A DNA stretch of 32,843 nt from Cupriavidus cauae (lineage in GTDB: Bacteria > Pseudomonadota > Gammaproteobacteria > Burkholderiales > Burkholderiaceae). The notes beneath the pieces are model-generated. The model did no database searches and was not told the DNA's origin. It saw nothing but the letters and a program-made list of their open reading frames with translations. Shown here piece after piece: positions 17,126 to 25,796 of this stretch. The stretch is taken from assembly GCF_008632125.1 (NCBI RefSeq), contig NZ_VWRN01000040.1:1-32843 (forward strand), written 5' to 3'. Every line of letters starts with the position of its first letter. Positions within the stretch are counted from its first letter, which is position 1. The position numbers and the translations under genes were made by a program.

Positions 17126-17188
17126 GATGTCGGCGATGCCGGCGATGTCGGCGATGTCGGCGATGTCGGCGATGTCGGCGATGTCGGC
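17126..17188. repeat. 9-bp tandem repeat array, seven units
   Basis: Seven head-to-tail copies of GATGTCGGC (one with C for T at the fifth base) run from 17126 to 17188. Related GATGGC and GATGTC copies follow to about 17217. The array lies between the secB terminator and gpsA. Confidence 0.92.
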
Positions 17189-17233
17189 TATGGCGTCGAT
17201 GGCGTCGATGTCATCGATTGAAGCTATAGACGC

Positions 17234-17268
17234 AAAAAGGCGGAACGGGGCCGCAGCCCCGTTCCGCC
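17234..17268 (-). terminator. intrinsic terminator of secB
   Basis: A 13-bp perfect stem (17239-17251 and 17256-17268) with a four-base loop is followed on the minus strand by T5. It begins 18 bases downstream of the secB stop and ends the rhodanese-grxC-secB transcript before gpsA. Confidence 0.93.
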
Positions 17269-17285
17269 GGCAGATATTTCGACGA

Positions 17286-17804
17286 TCAGTGACGTGCCTG
17301 CGTGCCATCGGGCATCACGATGCCGGCGCCGCCGCCTTCCGCCTGTGCCTGCTCCATCGCCGCCTGCAGGCGCTGCTCGTACAGCGCCTGGAAGTTGATT
17401 TCCGACAGATGGATGGCCTGGAAGCCCGCGCGGGTGATCACGTCGGCGATATTGCTGCGCAGGTACGGATACAGGATGGTCGGGCAGGCGATGCCCAGCA
17501 GCGGATCGAGCTGTTCGTCCGGCACGTTGCGGATATCGAAGATGCCGGCCTGATGGGCCTCGACCAGGAAGGCGACCTTGTCCTGCACCTTGGTGGTGAC
17601 CGTGCCGGTCACGACGACCTCGAAGATGCCGTCCGTCAGCTGCGAGGCGCCGACGTTGACCTGCACTTCGACCGAAGGCGCTTCGGTTTCGAGGAAGATC
17701 TGCGGCGAATTCGGCTGCTCCAGCGACATGTCCTTCAGGTAGACGCGCTGGATATTGAAGTACGGTTGATCGTCCTGCTGCTGATTGGTTTGCTGGTCGC
17801 TCAT
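17286..17804 (-). CDS. secB: protein-export chaperone SecB
   Basis: SecB is a tetrameric cytoplasmic chaperone that keeps preproteins unfolded and hands them to SecA. From Met at 17804 the product is 172 residues. Family marks include [19 protein letters not shown], then [10 protein letters not shown] and the conserved [25 protein letters not shown] stretch (split here by memory of the family as [10 protein letters not shown]). The start is set by the MSDQQ N-terminus; the open frame upstream to 17885 is Arg/Ser/Pro-rich and unlikely. It follows grxC, as in E. coli. Confidence 0.97.
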   Translation of the reverse strand: MSDQQTNQQQDDQPYFNIQRVYLKDMSLEQPNSPQIFLETEAPSVEVQVNVGASQLTDGIFEVVVTGTVTTKVQDKVAFLVEAHQAGIFDIRNVPDEQLDPLLGIACPTILYPYLRSNIADVITRAGFQAIHLSEINFQALYEQRLQAAMEQAQAEGGGAGIVMPDGTQARH

Positions 17805-17921
17805 GGATGGCTGCCCGAATGGCGGGAATGAAACGTGGCGGGAAGGGGACGGGCTGCGGACGGCCGCGCGCCAGGCGGCGGCCAACCGCGTGGTCCGGTT
17901 GGAAAACGCATATGGTACATG

Positions 17922-17946
17922 ACGCGGATGACGAATTCATCCGCGT
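17922..17946. other. 10-bp inverted repeat between grxC and secB
   Basis: A perfect 10-bp stem (17922-17931 and 17937-17946) with a five-base loop lies 10 bases after the grxC stop. It lacks a T-tract, so it may stabilise or partly terminate the message between grxC and secB. Confidence 0.5.
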
Positions 17947-17956
17947 GGGGGGCGGA

Positions 17957-18214
17957 TCAGGCAGCCAGCAGCGGCGCCAGGCCCCCTTGGCGATCGAGCG
18001 CGGACAGATCGTCGAAGCCGCCGACGTGGCGGTCGTCGATATAGATCTGCGGCACGGTGCGGCGACCGGTGCGGCTCATCATTTCCTCGCGCTTGCCGGG
18101 CTCGCGGTCGATCATGATCTTCTCGATCGTCTCGACCCCCTTCGAGCGCAGCAGGCGCTCGGCCATCTGGCAATACGGACACACCATCGTGCTGTACATG
18201 ACGACGCGGGCCAT
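17957..18214 (-). CDS. grxC: glutaredoxin 3
   Basis: This is an 85-residue dithiol glutaredoxin, reducing disulfides and glutathione mixed disulfides with glutathione. The active site is CPYC (C12, C15); TVPQIYI and GGFDDLSAL form the glutathione-binding part. The Met at 18214 has AAGGAG upstream at a good spacing, which rules out the longer open frame. It is placed between a rhodanese gene and secB, the conserved proteobacterial order. Confidence 0.97.
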   Translation of the reverse strand: MARVVMYSTMVCPYCQMAERLLRSKGVETIEKIMIDREPGKREEMMSRTGRRTVPQIYIDDRHVGGFDDLSALDRQGGLAPLLAA

Positions 18215-18250
18215 GCGCTTATCTCCTTGCATCTTGCGGTTCGGACCGGC

Positions 18251-18276
18251 GCCGCCGCTGCGGTGGCAGCGGCGGC
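18251..18276. other. 11-bp hairpin between the rhodanese gene and grxC
   Basis: A perfect 11-bp GC stem (18251-18261 and 18266-18276) with loop GGTG lies in the 143-base gap. There is no T-tract. It may be a processing or stability element within the rhodanese-grxC-secB message. Confidence 0.45.
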
Positions 18277-18357
18277 CGGTCGACTTCCGGACTGTACCAG
18301 CGTCGGGCGGGGCCTGCTGACGGCCCGCCCGAGCACGGCATCGGCCCGGCTGGGGAC

Positions 18358-18771
18358 TTACTTGACCAGCGGCAGACCGGCCTGCTGCCAGGCGGCCACG
18401 CCGCCTTCCAGGGAATAGACCTCGCCGAAGCCGGCCTGCTTCAGTGCCGCGTGCGCCTTGGACGAACGCTGGCCGGTCTGGCATACGACGATGATGGGGG
18501 CGGACTTGTCCTTCGCAAGGCTGGCCGCGCGATTGGCCAGCTCGGCCAGCGGCGCGCTCCTGGCCTGCGGCAGGTGGCCCTTGGCATATTCGGCCGGTTC
18601 GCGGATATCGACCACGACGGCGCCGCGCTTGTTGATCAGCTGCGTCGCCGTGGTCGCATTGACCGTCTTGCCGCCCGCGCTGCGCGAAATGGTGGGCCAG
18701 GCCAGCAGGCCGCCCGACACCACCGCGAGGGCGATCAGGGCAAGGTTGTTGTAGTCGGCGAAGAAATTCAC
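18358..18771 (-). CDS. membrane-anchored rhodanese-like protein (YibN type)
   Basis: The 137-residue protein has an N-terminal membrane helix (about 8-26) and a single rhodanese domain. The active-site loop is [10 protein letters not shown] with Cys97, and [16 protein letters not shown] is the CH2A-type motif. YibN-type proteins are anchored rhodaneses encoded upstream of grxC and secB; their sulfur acceptor is not settled. The start is a GTG at 18771 (VNFFADYNN). No ATG fits, and the open frame upstream runs into the gpmA leader. The ribosome site is weak. Confidence 0.9.
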   Translation of the reverse strand: MNFFADYNNLALIALAVVSGGLLAWPTISRSAGGKTVNATTATQLINKRGAVVVDIREPAEYAKGHLPQARSAPLAELANRAASLAKDKSAPIIVVCQTGQRSSKAHAALKQAGFGEVYSLEGGVAAWQQAGLPLVK

Positions 18772-18923
18772 GTTGGGTTTCCGGTGGGTTGTGTCGGCGG
18801 CATTATAAAATAGCCGGTTTCGCGCCCAGGCCCTGTCCGTGGGGCCGGTTCGCGGGGCGATCACCGCGGCCGGCAAGCGGCTCGCGAGCGGCGCGCGCAG
18901 CATTCTCACTCTTTGGAAGCAGC

Positions 18924-19670
18924 ATGTACAAACTCGTTCTCATCCGCCACGGCGAATCGACCTGGAATCTGGAAAACCGCTTCACCGGCTGGGTCGACGT
19001 GGACCTGACCGAAACCGGCGCGCAGCAGGCCCGCCAGGCCGGCCAACTGCTGAAGGACGCCGGCTTCGCCTTCGACGTGGCCTATACCTCGGTGCTCAAG
19101 CGCGCGATCCGCACGCTGTGGCATGTGCAGGACGAGATGGACCTGATGTGGATCCCGGTGCGCAACGAATGGCGCCTCAACGAGCGCCACTACGGTGCGC
19201 TGGCGGGCCTGAACAAGGCCGAGACGGCCGCCAAGTTCGGCGACGAGCAGGTGCTGGTCTGGCGCCGCAGCTACGACACCCCGCCCCCCGCGCTCGAGCC
19301 GACTGATCCGCGCGCCTCGTATGACGATCCGCGCTATGCCAACGTGCCGCGCGAACTGATTCCGCTGACCGAATGCCTGAAGGACACGGTCGCCCGCGTG
19401 CTGCCGCTCTGGAACGAATCGATCGCACCGGACATCAAAGCCGGAAAGCGCGTGGTGATCGCGGCCCATGGCAACAGCATCCGCGCGCTGGTGAAGTACC
19501 TCGACCAGATTTCCGATGACGATATCGTGGGCCTCAATATCCCGAACGGCACGCCGCTCGTGTACGAACTCGACGCCGAACTGCGGCCGATCCGGCATTA
19601 CTACCTGGGCGACCAGGAAGCGATCGCCGCTTCGCTGGCCGCTGTCGCGAGCCAGGGCAAGGCCCGCTGA
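18924..19670 (+). CDS. gpmA: 2,3-bisphosphoglycerate-dependent phosphoglycerate mutase
   Basis: GpmA interconverts 3- and 2-phosphoglycerate in glycolysis and gluconeogenesis through a phosphohistidine. The 248-residue protein has [10 protein letters not shown] with catalytic His9, [16 protein letters not shown], and the second histidine in [15 protein letters not shown] precedes the ATG by about six bases. It is divergent from the rhodanese gene, with an AT-rich TATAAAAT patch at 18804-18811 between them, and it ends in a strong terminator. Confidence 0.98.
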   Translation: MYKLVLIRHGESTWNLENRFTGWVDVDLTETGAQQARQAGQLLKDAGFAFDVAYTSVLKRAIRTLWHVQDEMDLMWIPVRNEWRLNERHYGALAGLNKAETAAKFGDEQVLVWRRSYDTPPPALEPTDPRASYDDPRYANVPRELIPLTECLKDTVARVLPLWNESIAPDIKAGKRVVIAAHGNSIRALVKYLDQISDDDIVGLNIPNGTPLVYELDAELRPIRHYYLGDQEAIAASLAAVASQGKAR

Positions 19671-19696
19671 GCCGGACCCGCCAGCCTTGGCGCATC

Positions 19697-19731
19697 AAGG
19701 CCTGCGCCGCATCGCGGCGCGGCCTTTTTTT
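19697..19731 (+). terminator. intrinsic terminator of gpmA
   Basis: A stem of 7 bp (19704-19710 with 19714-19720) is extended by 6 bp (19697-19702 with 19721-19726) across a one-base bulge. T7 follows at 19725-19731. It begins 27 bases after the gpmA stop. Confidence 0.93.
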
Positions 19732-19846
19732 CCGCCCGCTCTTATACTGTCGGTCAGACCGGACCGGCAGCGCCCCTTGCGCCACGCCGCAACCGGCGCA
19801 ATCCACGGCGCCCTGGCCGGCGCCAATCAACGTTCAGGCAGCCCAC

Positions 19847-21460
19847 ATGCGTAAGACGCTCAAGAACATCAGCCTTGTCTCCGCGGGACTCGTTGCCGGC
19901 GTGCTCGCCACGCTGCAGCTGTCCGCGACCGCGCAGAACTCCTCGGGGCCGCTGCCCCTGGAGCAGTTGCGGCTGATGGCGGACATATTCGGGCAGATCA
20001 AGCGCGAGTACGTCGAGCCGGTCGACGACAAGAAGCTGCTGACCGAAGCCATCAAGGGCATGGTCGCCAGCCTCGACCCGCATTCGTCGTATCTGGACGC
20101 CAAGGACTTCAAGGAACTGCAGGAAGGCACGCGCGGCCGTTTCGCGGGCCTGGGCATCGAGATCTCGCAGGAAGAGGGCCTGGTCAAGGTCATCAACCCG
20201 ATCGAGGACACGCCCGCCTTCCGCGCCGGAATCCAGCCCGGCGACCTGATCACCCGCATCGACGACAAGCCGGTGCGCGGCCTGCCGCTGGAACAGGCGG
20301 TCAAGCGCATGCGCGGCGAGCCGGGCACCAAGGTCACGCTGACGATCTACCGCAAGAGCGAGGAACGCACCTTCCCGGTGTCGATCACGCGCGCCGAGAT
20401 CCGCGTGCAGTCGGTCAAGGCCAAGATGGTCGATCCGGCCATCGGCTGGGTCCGCCTGACCAGCTTCCAGGAACGCACCGTGGCCGACCTGGGCCGGCGC
20501 CTGGCCGAGCTGGCGCAGAAGAATCCGAACATGAAGGGCCTGGTGCTGGACCTGCGCAACAACGGCGGCGGCGTGCTGCAGGGCGCGGTCGGCGTATCCG
20601 CGGCCTTCCTGCCCGAGGACGTGACCGTGGTCTCGACCAACGGCCAGGTGCCCGACGCCAAGCGGGTCTACAAGACCAACTTCAACAACTACCGGCTGTC
20701 GTCGGTCGAGGACGATCCGCTGAAGGATCTGCCGCCGCTGTTCAAGAAGATACCGATGGTGGTGCTGACCAACGCCTATTCGGCGTCGGCCTCGGAAATC
20801 GTCGCGGGCGCGCTGCAGGACCACAAGCGCGCGCTGATCATGGGCAAGACCACGTTCGGCAAGGGCTCGGTGCAGACCGTGCGGCCGCTGACGAACGACA
20901 CCGGCATCAAGCTGACCATCGCGTACTACTACACGCCGTCGGGCAAGTCGATCCAGGCCAAGGGCATCCGTCCGGACATCCCGGTCGACCAGAATCCGGA
21001 AGGCGATCCGGACGACGCGCTGATCACGCGCGAGATCGACACCGAGCGCCATCTGCACAACAAGCAGGAATCGGAAGAAGCCGAGATGACCGAGCGCGAG
21101 CAGCGCCGCGTCGAGGAACTGCGCCGGCTCGAGGAAGAGAACGCGAAGAAGTCGCCGGAGGAGCGCGAGAAGGAACGGCGCAAGAAGCCGATCGAGTTCG
21201 GCACCGCCGAGGACTTCATGCTGCAGCAGGCGATCCACCAGCTCAAGGGCGAGCCGATCAAGCGCTCGCGCTCCAAGCTCGAGGCGACGCCGGTGTCCGA
21301 CAGCAAGGTGCCGAAGGGCCCGGTCAAGGCCGATCCGTCCAAGCGCGCACCCGCTCCGGACGCCAAGCCCGCCGCGCCCGAAGTGAAGCCGGACAGCAAG
21401 CCGCCGGCGAGCGCGCCGATGGGCAAGCCGCTCGGCACGCCGACCGGCAAGGCGCCCTGA
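19847..21460 (+). CDS. ctpA: S41 family C-terminal processing peptidase (CtpA type)
   Basis: This is a periplasmic serine protease that trims C-termini of envelope proteins, in 537 residues. A signal peptide or anchor occupies residues 1-30. The PDZ domain spans about 92-170 (RFAGLGIEISQ, then AGIQPGDLITRIDD). The protease core has LDLRNNGGG and the Ser/Lys dyad, Ser314 in YSASASEIVAGAL and Lys339 in TTFGKGSVQT. A charged Glu/Arg helix (about 410-460) and a Lys/Pro/Ala-rich tail (about 490-537) follow. Such a tail is common in this family but its length is notable. It follows gpmA after a terminator, so it has its own promoter; a TATACT at 19743-19748 is a weak candidate. Confidence 0.95.
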   Translation: MRKTLKNISLVSAGLVAGVLATLQLSATAQNSSGPLPLEQLRLMADIFGQIKREYVEPVDDKKLLTEAIKGMVASLDPHSSYLDAKDFKELQEGTRGRFAGLGIEISQEEGLVKVINPIEDTPAFRAGIQPGDLITRIDDKPVRGLPLEQAVKRMRGEPGTKVTLTIYRKSEERTFPVSITRAEIRVQSVKAKMVDPAIGWVRLTSFQERTVADLGRRLAELAQKNPNMKGLVLDLRNNGGGVLQGAVGVSAAFLPEDVTVVSTNGQVPDAKRVYKTNFNNYRLSSVEDDPLKDLPPLFKKIPMVVLTNAYSASASEIVAGALQDHKRALIMGKTTFGKGSVQTVRPLTNDTGIKLTIAYYYTPSGKSIQAKGIRPDIPVDQNPEGDPDDALITREIDTERHLHNKQESEEAEMTEREQRRVEELRRLEEENAKKSPEEREKERRKKPIEFGTAEDFMLQQAIHQLKGEPIKRSRSKLEATPVSDSKVPKGPVKADPSKRAPAPDAKPAAPEVKPDSKPPASAPMGKPLGTPTGKAP

Positions 21461-21502
21461 CCACGTTCGCGAACGAAGCCTGAGCGCGTAGACCGACGCA
21501 TC

Positions 21503-21526
21503 GCGGCGGGACCCCGGTCCCGCCGC
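21503..21526. other. hairpin directly before the MoeB/ThiF start
   Basis: A perfect 10-bp GC stem (21503-21512 and 21517-21526) with a four-base loop ends seven bases before the ATG at 21534. It lacks a T-tract. It either ends the ctpA message inefficiently or limits ribosome access to the next gene, which has no visible ribosome site. Confidence 0.55.
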
Positions 21527-21533
21527 CCGCCCG

Positions 21534-22283
21534 ATGAACGACGACCAACTGCTGCGCTACTCGCGGCACATCCTGCTCGATGAGCTGGGCATCGAAGGCC
21601 AGGGCCGGCTGCTGGCCGGCCGCGCGCTGGTGATCGGCGCCGGCGGCCTGGGCGCCGCGGCGCTGCCCTATCTGGCCTCGGCCGGCGTCGGCACCATCGT
21701 CGTGGTCGACAACGACGACGTCGACCTGACCAATCTGCAACGCCAGATCCTGCACACCACCGCCAATGTCGGCCGGCCCAAGGTCGAGTCGGCGCGCGAA
21801 GGCATGCTGCGGATCAATCCCGAGATCGATGTGCGGCTGGTGCCGGCGCGCGTCGGCGACAGCGAACTGGATGTGCTGGTGCGCGACGCCGACGTGGTGC
21901 TGGACTGCTGCGACAACTTCGCCACGCGCCATGCGGTCAACCGCGCCTGCGTCGCGCATCGCGTGCCGCTGGTCTCCGGCGCGGCGCTGCGCTTCGACGG
22001 GCAGATCAGCGTGTTCGATCGCCGGCGCGACGATGCGCCGTGCTACGCCTGCCTGTTTCCGCCGTCGGAGAACGCGCCGGAGGCCGCCTGCGCGACCATG
22101 GGCGTGTTCGCGCCGCTGGTCGGCATGGTCGGCACCGTGCAGGCCGCCGAGGCGCTGAAGCTGATCGCCGGCGTGGGCGAGACGCTGGCCGGACGACTGC
22201 TAATGGTGGATGCGTTCCGCATGGAATGGACCACGATGGCGCTGGCGCGCACGCCCGACTGCGAGGTTTGCGGCGGGCATTGA
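21534..22283 (+). CDS. moeB: MoeB/ThiF/HesA family adenylyltransferase (E1-like)
   Basis: These enzymes adenylate the C-terminal glycine of a ubiquitin-like sulfur carrier (MoaD or ThiS). The 249-residue protein has the ATP motif GAGGLG (35-40), the VVVDNDDVDLTNLQRQ strand, the acidic CCDNF (D127), and four zinc cysteines (C170, C173, C243, C246). Cys186 in EAACATMG corresponds to the reactive cysteine of ThiF. There is no C-terminal rhodanese domain. Sequence alone does not separate MoeB from ThiF, and neither moa nor thi genes are near. It converges on mnmH. Confidence 0.9.
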   Translation: MNDDQLLRYSRHILLDELGIEGQGRLLAGRALVIGAGGLGAAALPYLASAGVGTIVVVDNDDVDLTNLQRQILHTTANVGRPKVESAREGMLRINPEIDVRLVPARVGDSELDVLVRDADVVLDCCDNFATRHAVNRACVAHRVPLVSGAALRFDGQISVFDRRRDDAPCYACLFPPSENAPEAACATMGVFAPLVGMVGTVQAAEALKLIAGVGETLAGRLLMVDAFRMEWTTMALARTPDCEVCGGH

Positions 22284-22364
22284 AGGCGCCGCGGTCCCGC
22301 TCTCTCCCCTACTCCTCTTCCGCCCGCGGAGCGGAAAAACCCACCGGCCGGCCGGCTCCGTTGT

Positions 22365-23510
22365 TCAGCGAGCGATCTGCCGCTGTACGGTCGCCTGATT
22401 GCGCAGATATTCGCGCACTGCCTGCCGATCGCCGCGGAACACGATGCGGCTCTCCCTCGCCTCGCGCTGGTAGTCGTACATCGGGTCGTAGTAATGGCGC
22501 AGCAGCACCGCGATCCAGACGCGGTGCTCGTCGACCTCGCCGCTCTGCGCCTGGCGTTGCAGCGCATGGGCGAGCAGCGCGGCCAGGCGCTCGTAGCGCT
22601 GGCCGCCGAGCCGGCGCGAGATGCCGGCCAGCGCGTCGCGCATCCGTTCCGAGAAGGCGTCGAAGCCCTTGTCCGGCCCATGCGCGGCGACATATTCGGC
22701 CGCCAGATCGACCACATAATCGTGCAGCACGCGTTCGACGCGCGCCTCGAACGGTTCGTCCAGCCACACCAGCGGACTCGCCTGCATGCGGGCGTACAGC
22801 CGCGGCGGCACGTCGCGGCTGCCGATGAAGCGGCCCTCGTCTTCCACCACCAGCGTGCCGGCGCCGGCGGCGCGCCGCCGCAGCAGATCGATCGCCAGCC
22901 CGTTCTCGAAGTTGATCTGCGTCGGCTGCGGACGTGCGCGCCGGCCGAAGCTGGAGCCCCGATGCGCGGCATGGCCTTCGAGATCGACCCCGCTGTCGAG
23001 CTCGGCCAGCAGCGCGGTCTTGCCGCTGCCCGTCAGGCCGCCGAGCACCAGCCAGTCGCATTCCGTGACGGCGGCGTCCAGCGATTCGATCAGGAACGTC
23101 CGCATCGCCTTGTAGCCGCCGGTGACGCGCGGATAGTCGATGCCGGCCTCGCGCAGCCATTGCTGCGAGATCTGCGAGCGCAGGCCGCCGCGGAAGCAGT
23201 ACAGATAGCCGTCGGGATGGCACCGTGCGAATTCGGCCCAGGCCGCCACCCGCATCGCCTTGCGCTCGCCGCTGACCAGCGCATGGCCGAGCGCGATCGC
23301 CGCCTGCTGGCCTTCCTCCTTGTAGCGGCAGCCGACCTGGTGGCGTTCGTCGTCGTCCATCAACGGCAGATTGACCGCGCCCGGGAAGGCGCCGCGCGCG
23401 AACTCGGTCGGCGCGCGCACGTCCAGCATCGGCACGCCGGACAGCAGCAGCGCCCGATAGTCGGCGCTGTCCGGCCTTGCGGTGAGCGATGACCCGGGCA
23501 TGCGGTCCAT
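22365..23510 (-). CDS. mnmH: tRNA 2-selenouridine synthase
   Basis: MnmH (SelU) replaces sulfur with selenium in 2-thiouridine at wobble position 34 of Lys, Glu and Gln tRNAs, through a geranylated intermediate, using selenophosphate. The 381-residue protein has an N-terminal rhodanese domain with Cys105 in [11 protein letters not shown], and a P-loop domain with Walker A GLTGSGKT (158-165). The Met at 23510 is chosen because it overlaps the selD stop in TGATG; the longer upstream frame lies inside selD. The pair therefore supplies and uses selenophosphate from one transcript. Confidence 0.95.
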   Translation of the reverse strand: MDRMPGSSLTARPDSADYRALLLSGVPMLDVRAPTEFARGAFPGAVNLPLMDDDERHQVGCRYKEEGQQAAIALGHALVSGERKAMRVAAWAEFARCHPDGYLYCFRGGLRSQISQQWLREAGIDYPRVTGGYKAMRTFLIESLDAAVTECDWLVLGGLTGSGKTALLAELDSGVDLEGHAAHRGSSFGRRARPQPTQINFENGLAIDLLRRRAAGAGTLVVEDEGRFIGSRDVPPRLYARMQASPLVWLDEPFEARVERVLHDYVVDLAAEYVAAHGPDKGFDAFSERMRDALAGISRRLGGQRYERLAALLAHALQRQAQSGEVDEHRVWIAVLLRHYYDPMYDYQREARESRIVFRGDRQAVREYLRNQATVQRQIAR

Positions 23511-24565
23511 CAGCACACCACCACGGCGTGATCGGCGCGCTCGGTCATTTCCCCGATGCATTCGAGCGCGAGGCCGCATTCGGCCGCCACGGCGAGGAAT
23601 TCCTGTTCGCCCGCGGGCTCGACCGCGACCAGCAGCCCCCCGCTGGTCTGCGGATCGCACAGCACCGCGCGCCGTGCCGCGTCCAGTTCGCCGTCTGCAC
23701 AGGCGATCCGGTGTCCGTAGCTGGCGAAGTTGCGCTGGGTGCCGCCGGGCACGCAGCCGGCCGCGACGTACTCGCGCACGCCCGGCAGCAACGGCACCGC
23801 GGCGTGGTCCAGCCGCGCGGTCAGCCCGCTGCCGTCGGCCATTTCGACCAGATGGCCGAGCAGGCCGAAGCCGGTCACGTCGGTCATCGCGCGCACCGCC
23901 TCGAGCCGGCCGAAGCGGCTGCCGGGACGGTTCAGCCGGCACATCCAGTCGGTCGCCAGGCGGCTGTGTTCGTCGCGCAGCTTGCCCTGCTTGCCGGCGG
24001 TGGTCAGCACGCCGATGCCCAGCGGCTTGGTCAGATACAGCCGGCAGCCGGCGCGCGCGGTGTCGTTGCGCTTCAGATGCGCGCGCTCGACCATGCCGGT
24101 CACGGCCAGGCCGAAGATCGGCTCGGGCGCATCGATCGAATGCCCGCCGGCCAGTGCGATGCCGGCCTCGTCGCAGGCGCGCCGCCCGCCGGCCACCACT
24201 TCGCGCGCGACCTCGGGCGGCAGCACATTGACCGGCCAGCCCAGGATCGCGATGGCGAGCAGTGGATCGCCGCCCATCGCATAGACGTCGCTGATCGCAT
24301 TGGTGGCCGCGATACGGCCGAAGTCGAAGGGATCGTCGACCACCGGCATGAAGAAGTCGGTGGTCGAGACCAGCGCGCGGCCCTCGTCGCTGCCATCGAT
24401 CGCGTAGACCGCTGCGTCATCGCGTGAGGCGTTGCCGACCCACAGCCGCGGGTCCAGGTGCTGCGGCCCGCTGCCGGCCAGGATCACGTCGAGCACCTGC
24501 GGCGAAATCTTGCAGCCGCAGCCGGCGCCGTGGCTGTATTGCGTCAATCGGATGGGTTCCGGCAT
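23510..24565 (-). CDS. selD: selenide, water dikinase (selenophosphate synthase)
   Basis: SelD makes selenophosphate from selenide and ATP. The 351-residue protein has the active-site segment GAGCGCK with Cys16 and Lys19, so it is the cysteine form, not the selenocysteine form. ATP-binding marks follow: [20 protein letters not shown], then DVYAMGG and AGGHSID. The start at 24565 has GAGAGGA about eight bases upstream. It overlaps mnmH by one base. No selA, selB or selC is in the window, so its visible use is tRNA modification. Confidence 0.97.
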   Translation of the reverse strand: MPEPIRLTQYSHGAGCGCKISPQVLDVILAGSGPQHLDPRLWVGNASRDDAAVYAIDGSDEGRALVSTTDFFMPVVDDPFDFGRIAATNAISDVYAMGGDPLLAIAILGWPVNVLPPEVAREVVAGGRRACDEAGIALAGGHSIDAPEPIFGLAVTGMVERAHLKRNDTARAGCRLYLTKPLGIGVLTTAGKQGKLRDEHSRLATDWMCRLNRPGSRFGRLEAVRAMTDVTGFGLLGHLVEMADGSGLTARLDHAAVPLLPGVREYVAAGCVPGGTQRNFASYGHRIACADGELDAARRAVLCDPQTSGGLLVAVEPAGEQEFLAVAAECGLALECIGEMTERADHAVVVC

Positions 24566-24796
24566 GGGGATGTCCTCTCTGGGAAATCGGACCGCGGAGG
24601 TGGCGGCAGCGCTGGAGATCGGAGTCGGGATGGAGTCGACCGGTAGATGGGACCGGAGATGAGAAACCGAATGGGAATGAGAGGGATTCAAGCTGCGAAG
24701 CGCGCGGCGGCGGGCGGCTCGGTGAGGCGCCGCTGACGACCGCCTGGCCCGGAAACTGGCGTTGCGGGGCCTTGCGGGTCCTGCCGCGGCCGGGCT

Positions 24797-25276
24797 TTAC
24801 TGCTCGCCCGGCTCCATCTGCGATTGCAGATAGTTCTGCAGGCCGACCTTGTCGATCAGGTCCAGCTGCGTTTCCAGATACTCGATGTGCTCTTCGGTAT
24901 CGGTCAGGATGTCGACCAAAATCTCGCGGCTGACATAGTCGCCGACCGATTCACAGTAGGCGATGCCTTCCTTGACCGTCACGTGAGCGGTCTGCTCCAG
25001 CTTCAGGTCGCACTTGAGCATCTCGGGCGTGTCTTCGCCGATCAGCAGCTTGTGCAGGTCCTGCAGGTTGGGCAGTCCGTCGAGCATCAGAATGCGTTCG
25101 ATCAGCCGGTCGGCATGCTTCATTTCGCCGATCGATTCCTTGTACTCCACGTCGCCGAGCTTCTTGAGGCCCCAGTGGCGATACATACGGGCGTGCAGGA
25201 AATACTGGTTGACCGCGGTCAGCTCGTTGGTGAGCTGCGCATTCAGATACTGGATGACCTTCTTGTCACCTTTCAT
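24797..25276 (-). CDS. bfr: bacterioferritin
   Basis: Bfr forms a 24-subunit cage storing iron as ferric mineral. The 159-residue protein aligns without gaps to E. coli Bfr at its start and centre. Ferroxidase ligands E18, E51, H54, E94 and H130 and the heme ligand Met52 are present. At position 127, where E. coli has Glu, this protein has Thr (DTEEH). AGGAG lies seven bases before the ATG. It lies 120 bases downstream of bfd, whose product helps release iron from the cage; a terminator-like hairpin separates the two. Confidence 0.97.
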   Translation of the reverse strand: MKGDKKVIQYLNAQLTNELTAVNQYFLHARMYRHWGLKKLGDVEYKESIGEMKHADRLIERILMLDGLPNLQDLHKLLIGEDTPEMLKCDLKLEQTAHVTVKEGIAYCESVGDYVSREILVDILTDTEEHIEYLETQLDLIDKVGLQNYLQSQMEPGEQ

Positions 25277-25303
25277 CGGGGGCTCCTGTTGCTACGGGCC
25301 CGC

Positions 25304-25335
25304 AAAAACGCGACGCGGCGCTGGTTGCGCCGCGT
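25304..25335 (-). terminator. terminator between bfd and bfr
   Basis: A perfect 9-bp stem (25313-25321 and 25327-25335) with a five-base loop is followed on the minus strand, after four bases, by T5 (25308-25304). It lies 61 bases past the bfd stop and could end or attenuate bfd transcription before bfr. Confidence 0.65.
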
Positions 25336-25396
25336 GCAGTCAGAGGAAAACGACGAAGACACGCGCCGATCGCCGGTCTGCGATCGGGAGGCGTGT

Positions 25397-25708
25397 TCAG
25401 GCAACCAGCTCGGTTTGCTGGTCGTTCGCGACTGCCGGGTCCCGTGTGTCCATTATGGCACGCGGTCCCGACGACGAACAGGAGGAAAACTGGACGACGT
25501 GAACGGTCTGGGCCGTCACCGTGGTGGACGCGCCGTGGCAGGACGCTGCAACGCCCTCGGCGAGAACCTGCTGCGCGCAATCGCGGCAGCGGCCGCAGCA
25601 AGTGCCGACGCCGAGCGTTTCGGCCAGCTCGTCGAGCGTGGACACGCCCAGCTGGACGGCGCCATGGATCTCGCGATCGGTTACCTGGTTGCAGATGCAG
25701 ACGTACAC
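25397..25708 (-). CDS. bfd: bacterioferritin-associated ferredoxin
   Basis: Bfd is a small [2Fe-2S] protein that docks on bacterioferritin and reduces its core so that iron can leave. The four cluster cysteines are in VCICNQV and GTCCGRCRDCAQQ. The start is a GTG at 25708 with AAGGAGG five bases upstream, giving 103 residues. The core domain ends near residue 60; the remaining about 40 residues (rich in Ser, Thr and Val, with two more cysteine sites) have no clear match. Its promoter carries a Fur box, as expected for a gene induced by iron starvation. Confidence 0.94.
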   Translation of the reverse strand: MYVCICNQVTDREIHGAVQLGVSTLDELAETLGVGTCCGRCRDCAQQVLAEGVAASCHGASTTVTAQTVHVVQFSSCSSSGPRAIMDTRDPAVANDQQTELVA

Positions 25709-25759
25709 AAAGCCTCCTTGGGGCAGCGCGGACACCGGCATGTCCTGACTGTTGGAGGC

Positions 25760-25788
25760 AGAATAACAGAGATCAAAAATGATAACAA
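25760..25788 (-). promoter_or_regulatory. bfd promoter (sigma70 type)
   Basis: On the minus strand, -35 TTGTTA (25783-25788) and -10 TATTCT (25760-25765) are exactly 17 bases apart. The expected start, near 25753, is about 45 bases before the GTG of bfd. Confidence 0.8.
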
Positions 25789-25796
25789 TTCCCATT
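25778..25796 (-). promoter_or_regulatory. Fur box over the bfd promoter
   Basis: The plus-strand 19-mer AATGATAACAATTCCCATT matches 15 of the 18 fixed positions of the inverted-repeat Fur consensus AATGATAATNATTATCATT. It covers the -35 box of the bfd promoter, so ferric Fur would repress by blocking RNA polymerase. Confidence 0.82.

Larger units (their letters stand above)
16977..17285. other. 309-base gap between gpsA and secB, mostly repeats
   Basis: The gap holds two tandem arrays (16981-17017 and 17126-17188), decayed GATGTC-like copies between them, and the secB terminator (17234-17268). No gene is supported. Both strands have open frames here only because the repeat units are nearly all multiples of three. 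Confidence 0.8.

Noticed and set aside
17019..17831. Plus-strand frame starting in the 9-bp repeat and running across secB
   Set aside because: It starts in simple repeats and is antisense to secB, so it is not a gene.
18802..18811. AT-rich TATAAT/TATAAA patch between the rhodanese gene and gpmA
   Set aside because: It has -10-like words on both strands but no acceptable -35 at 16-18 bases, so I do not list a promoter.
22318..22336. Small TTCCGC/GCGGAA hairpin between moeB and mnmH
   Set aside because: The stem has only six pairs and there is no T-tract on either strand at the right place.
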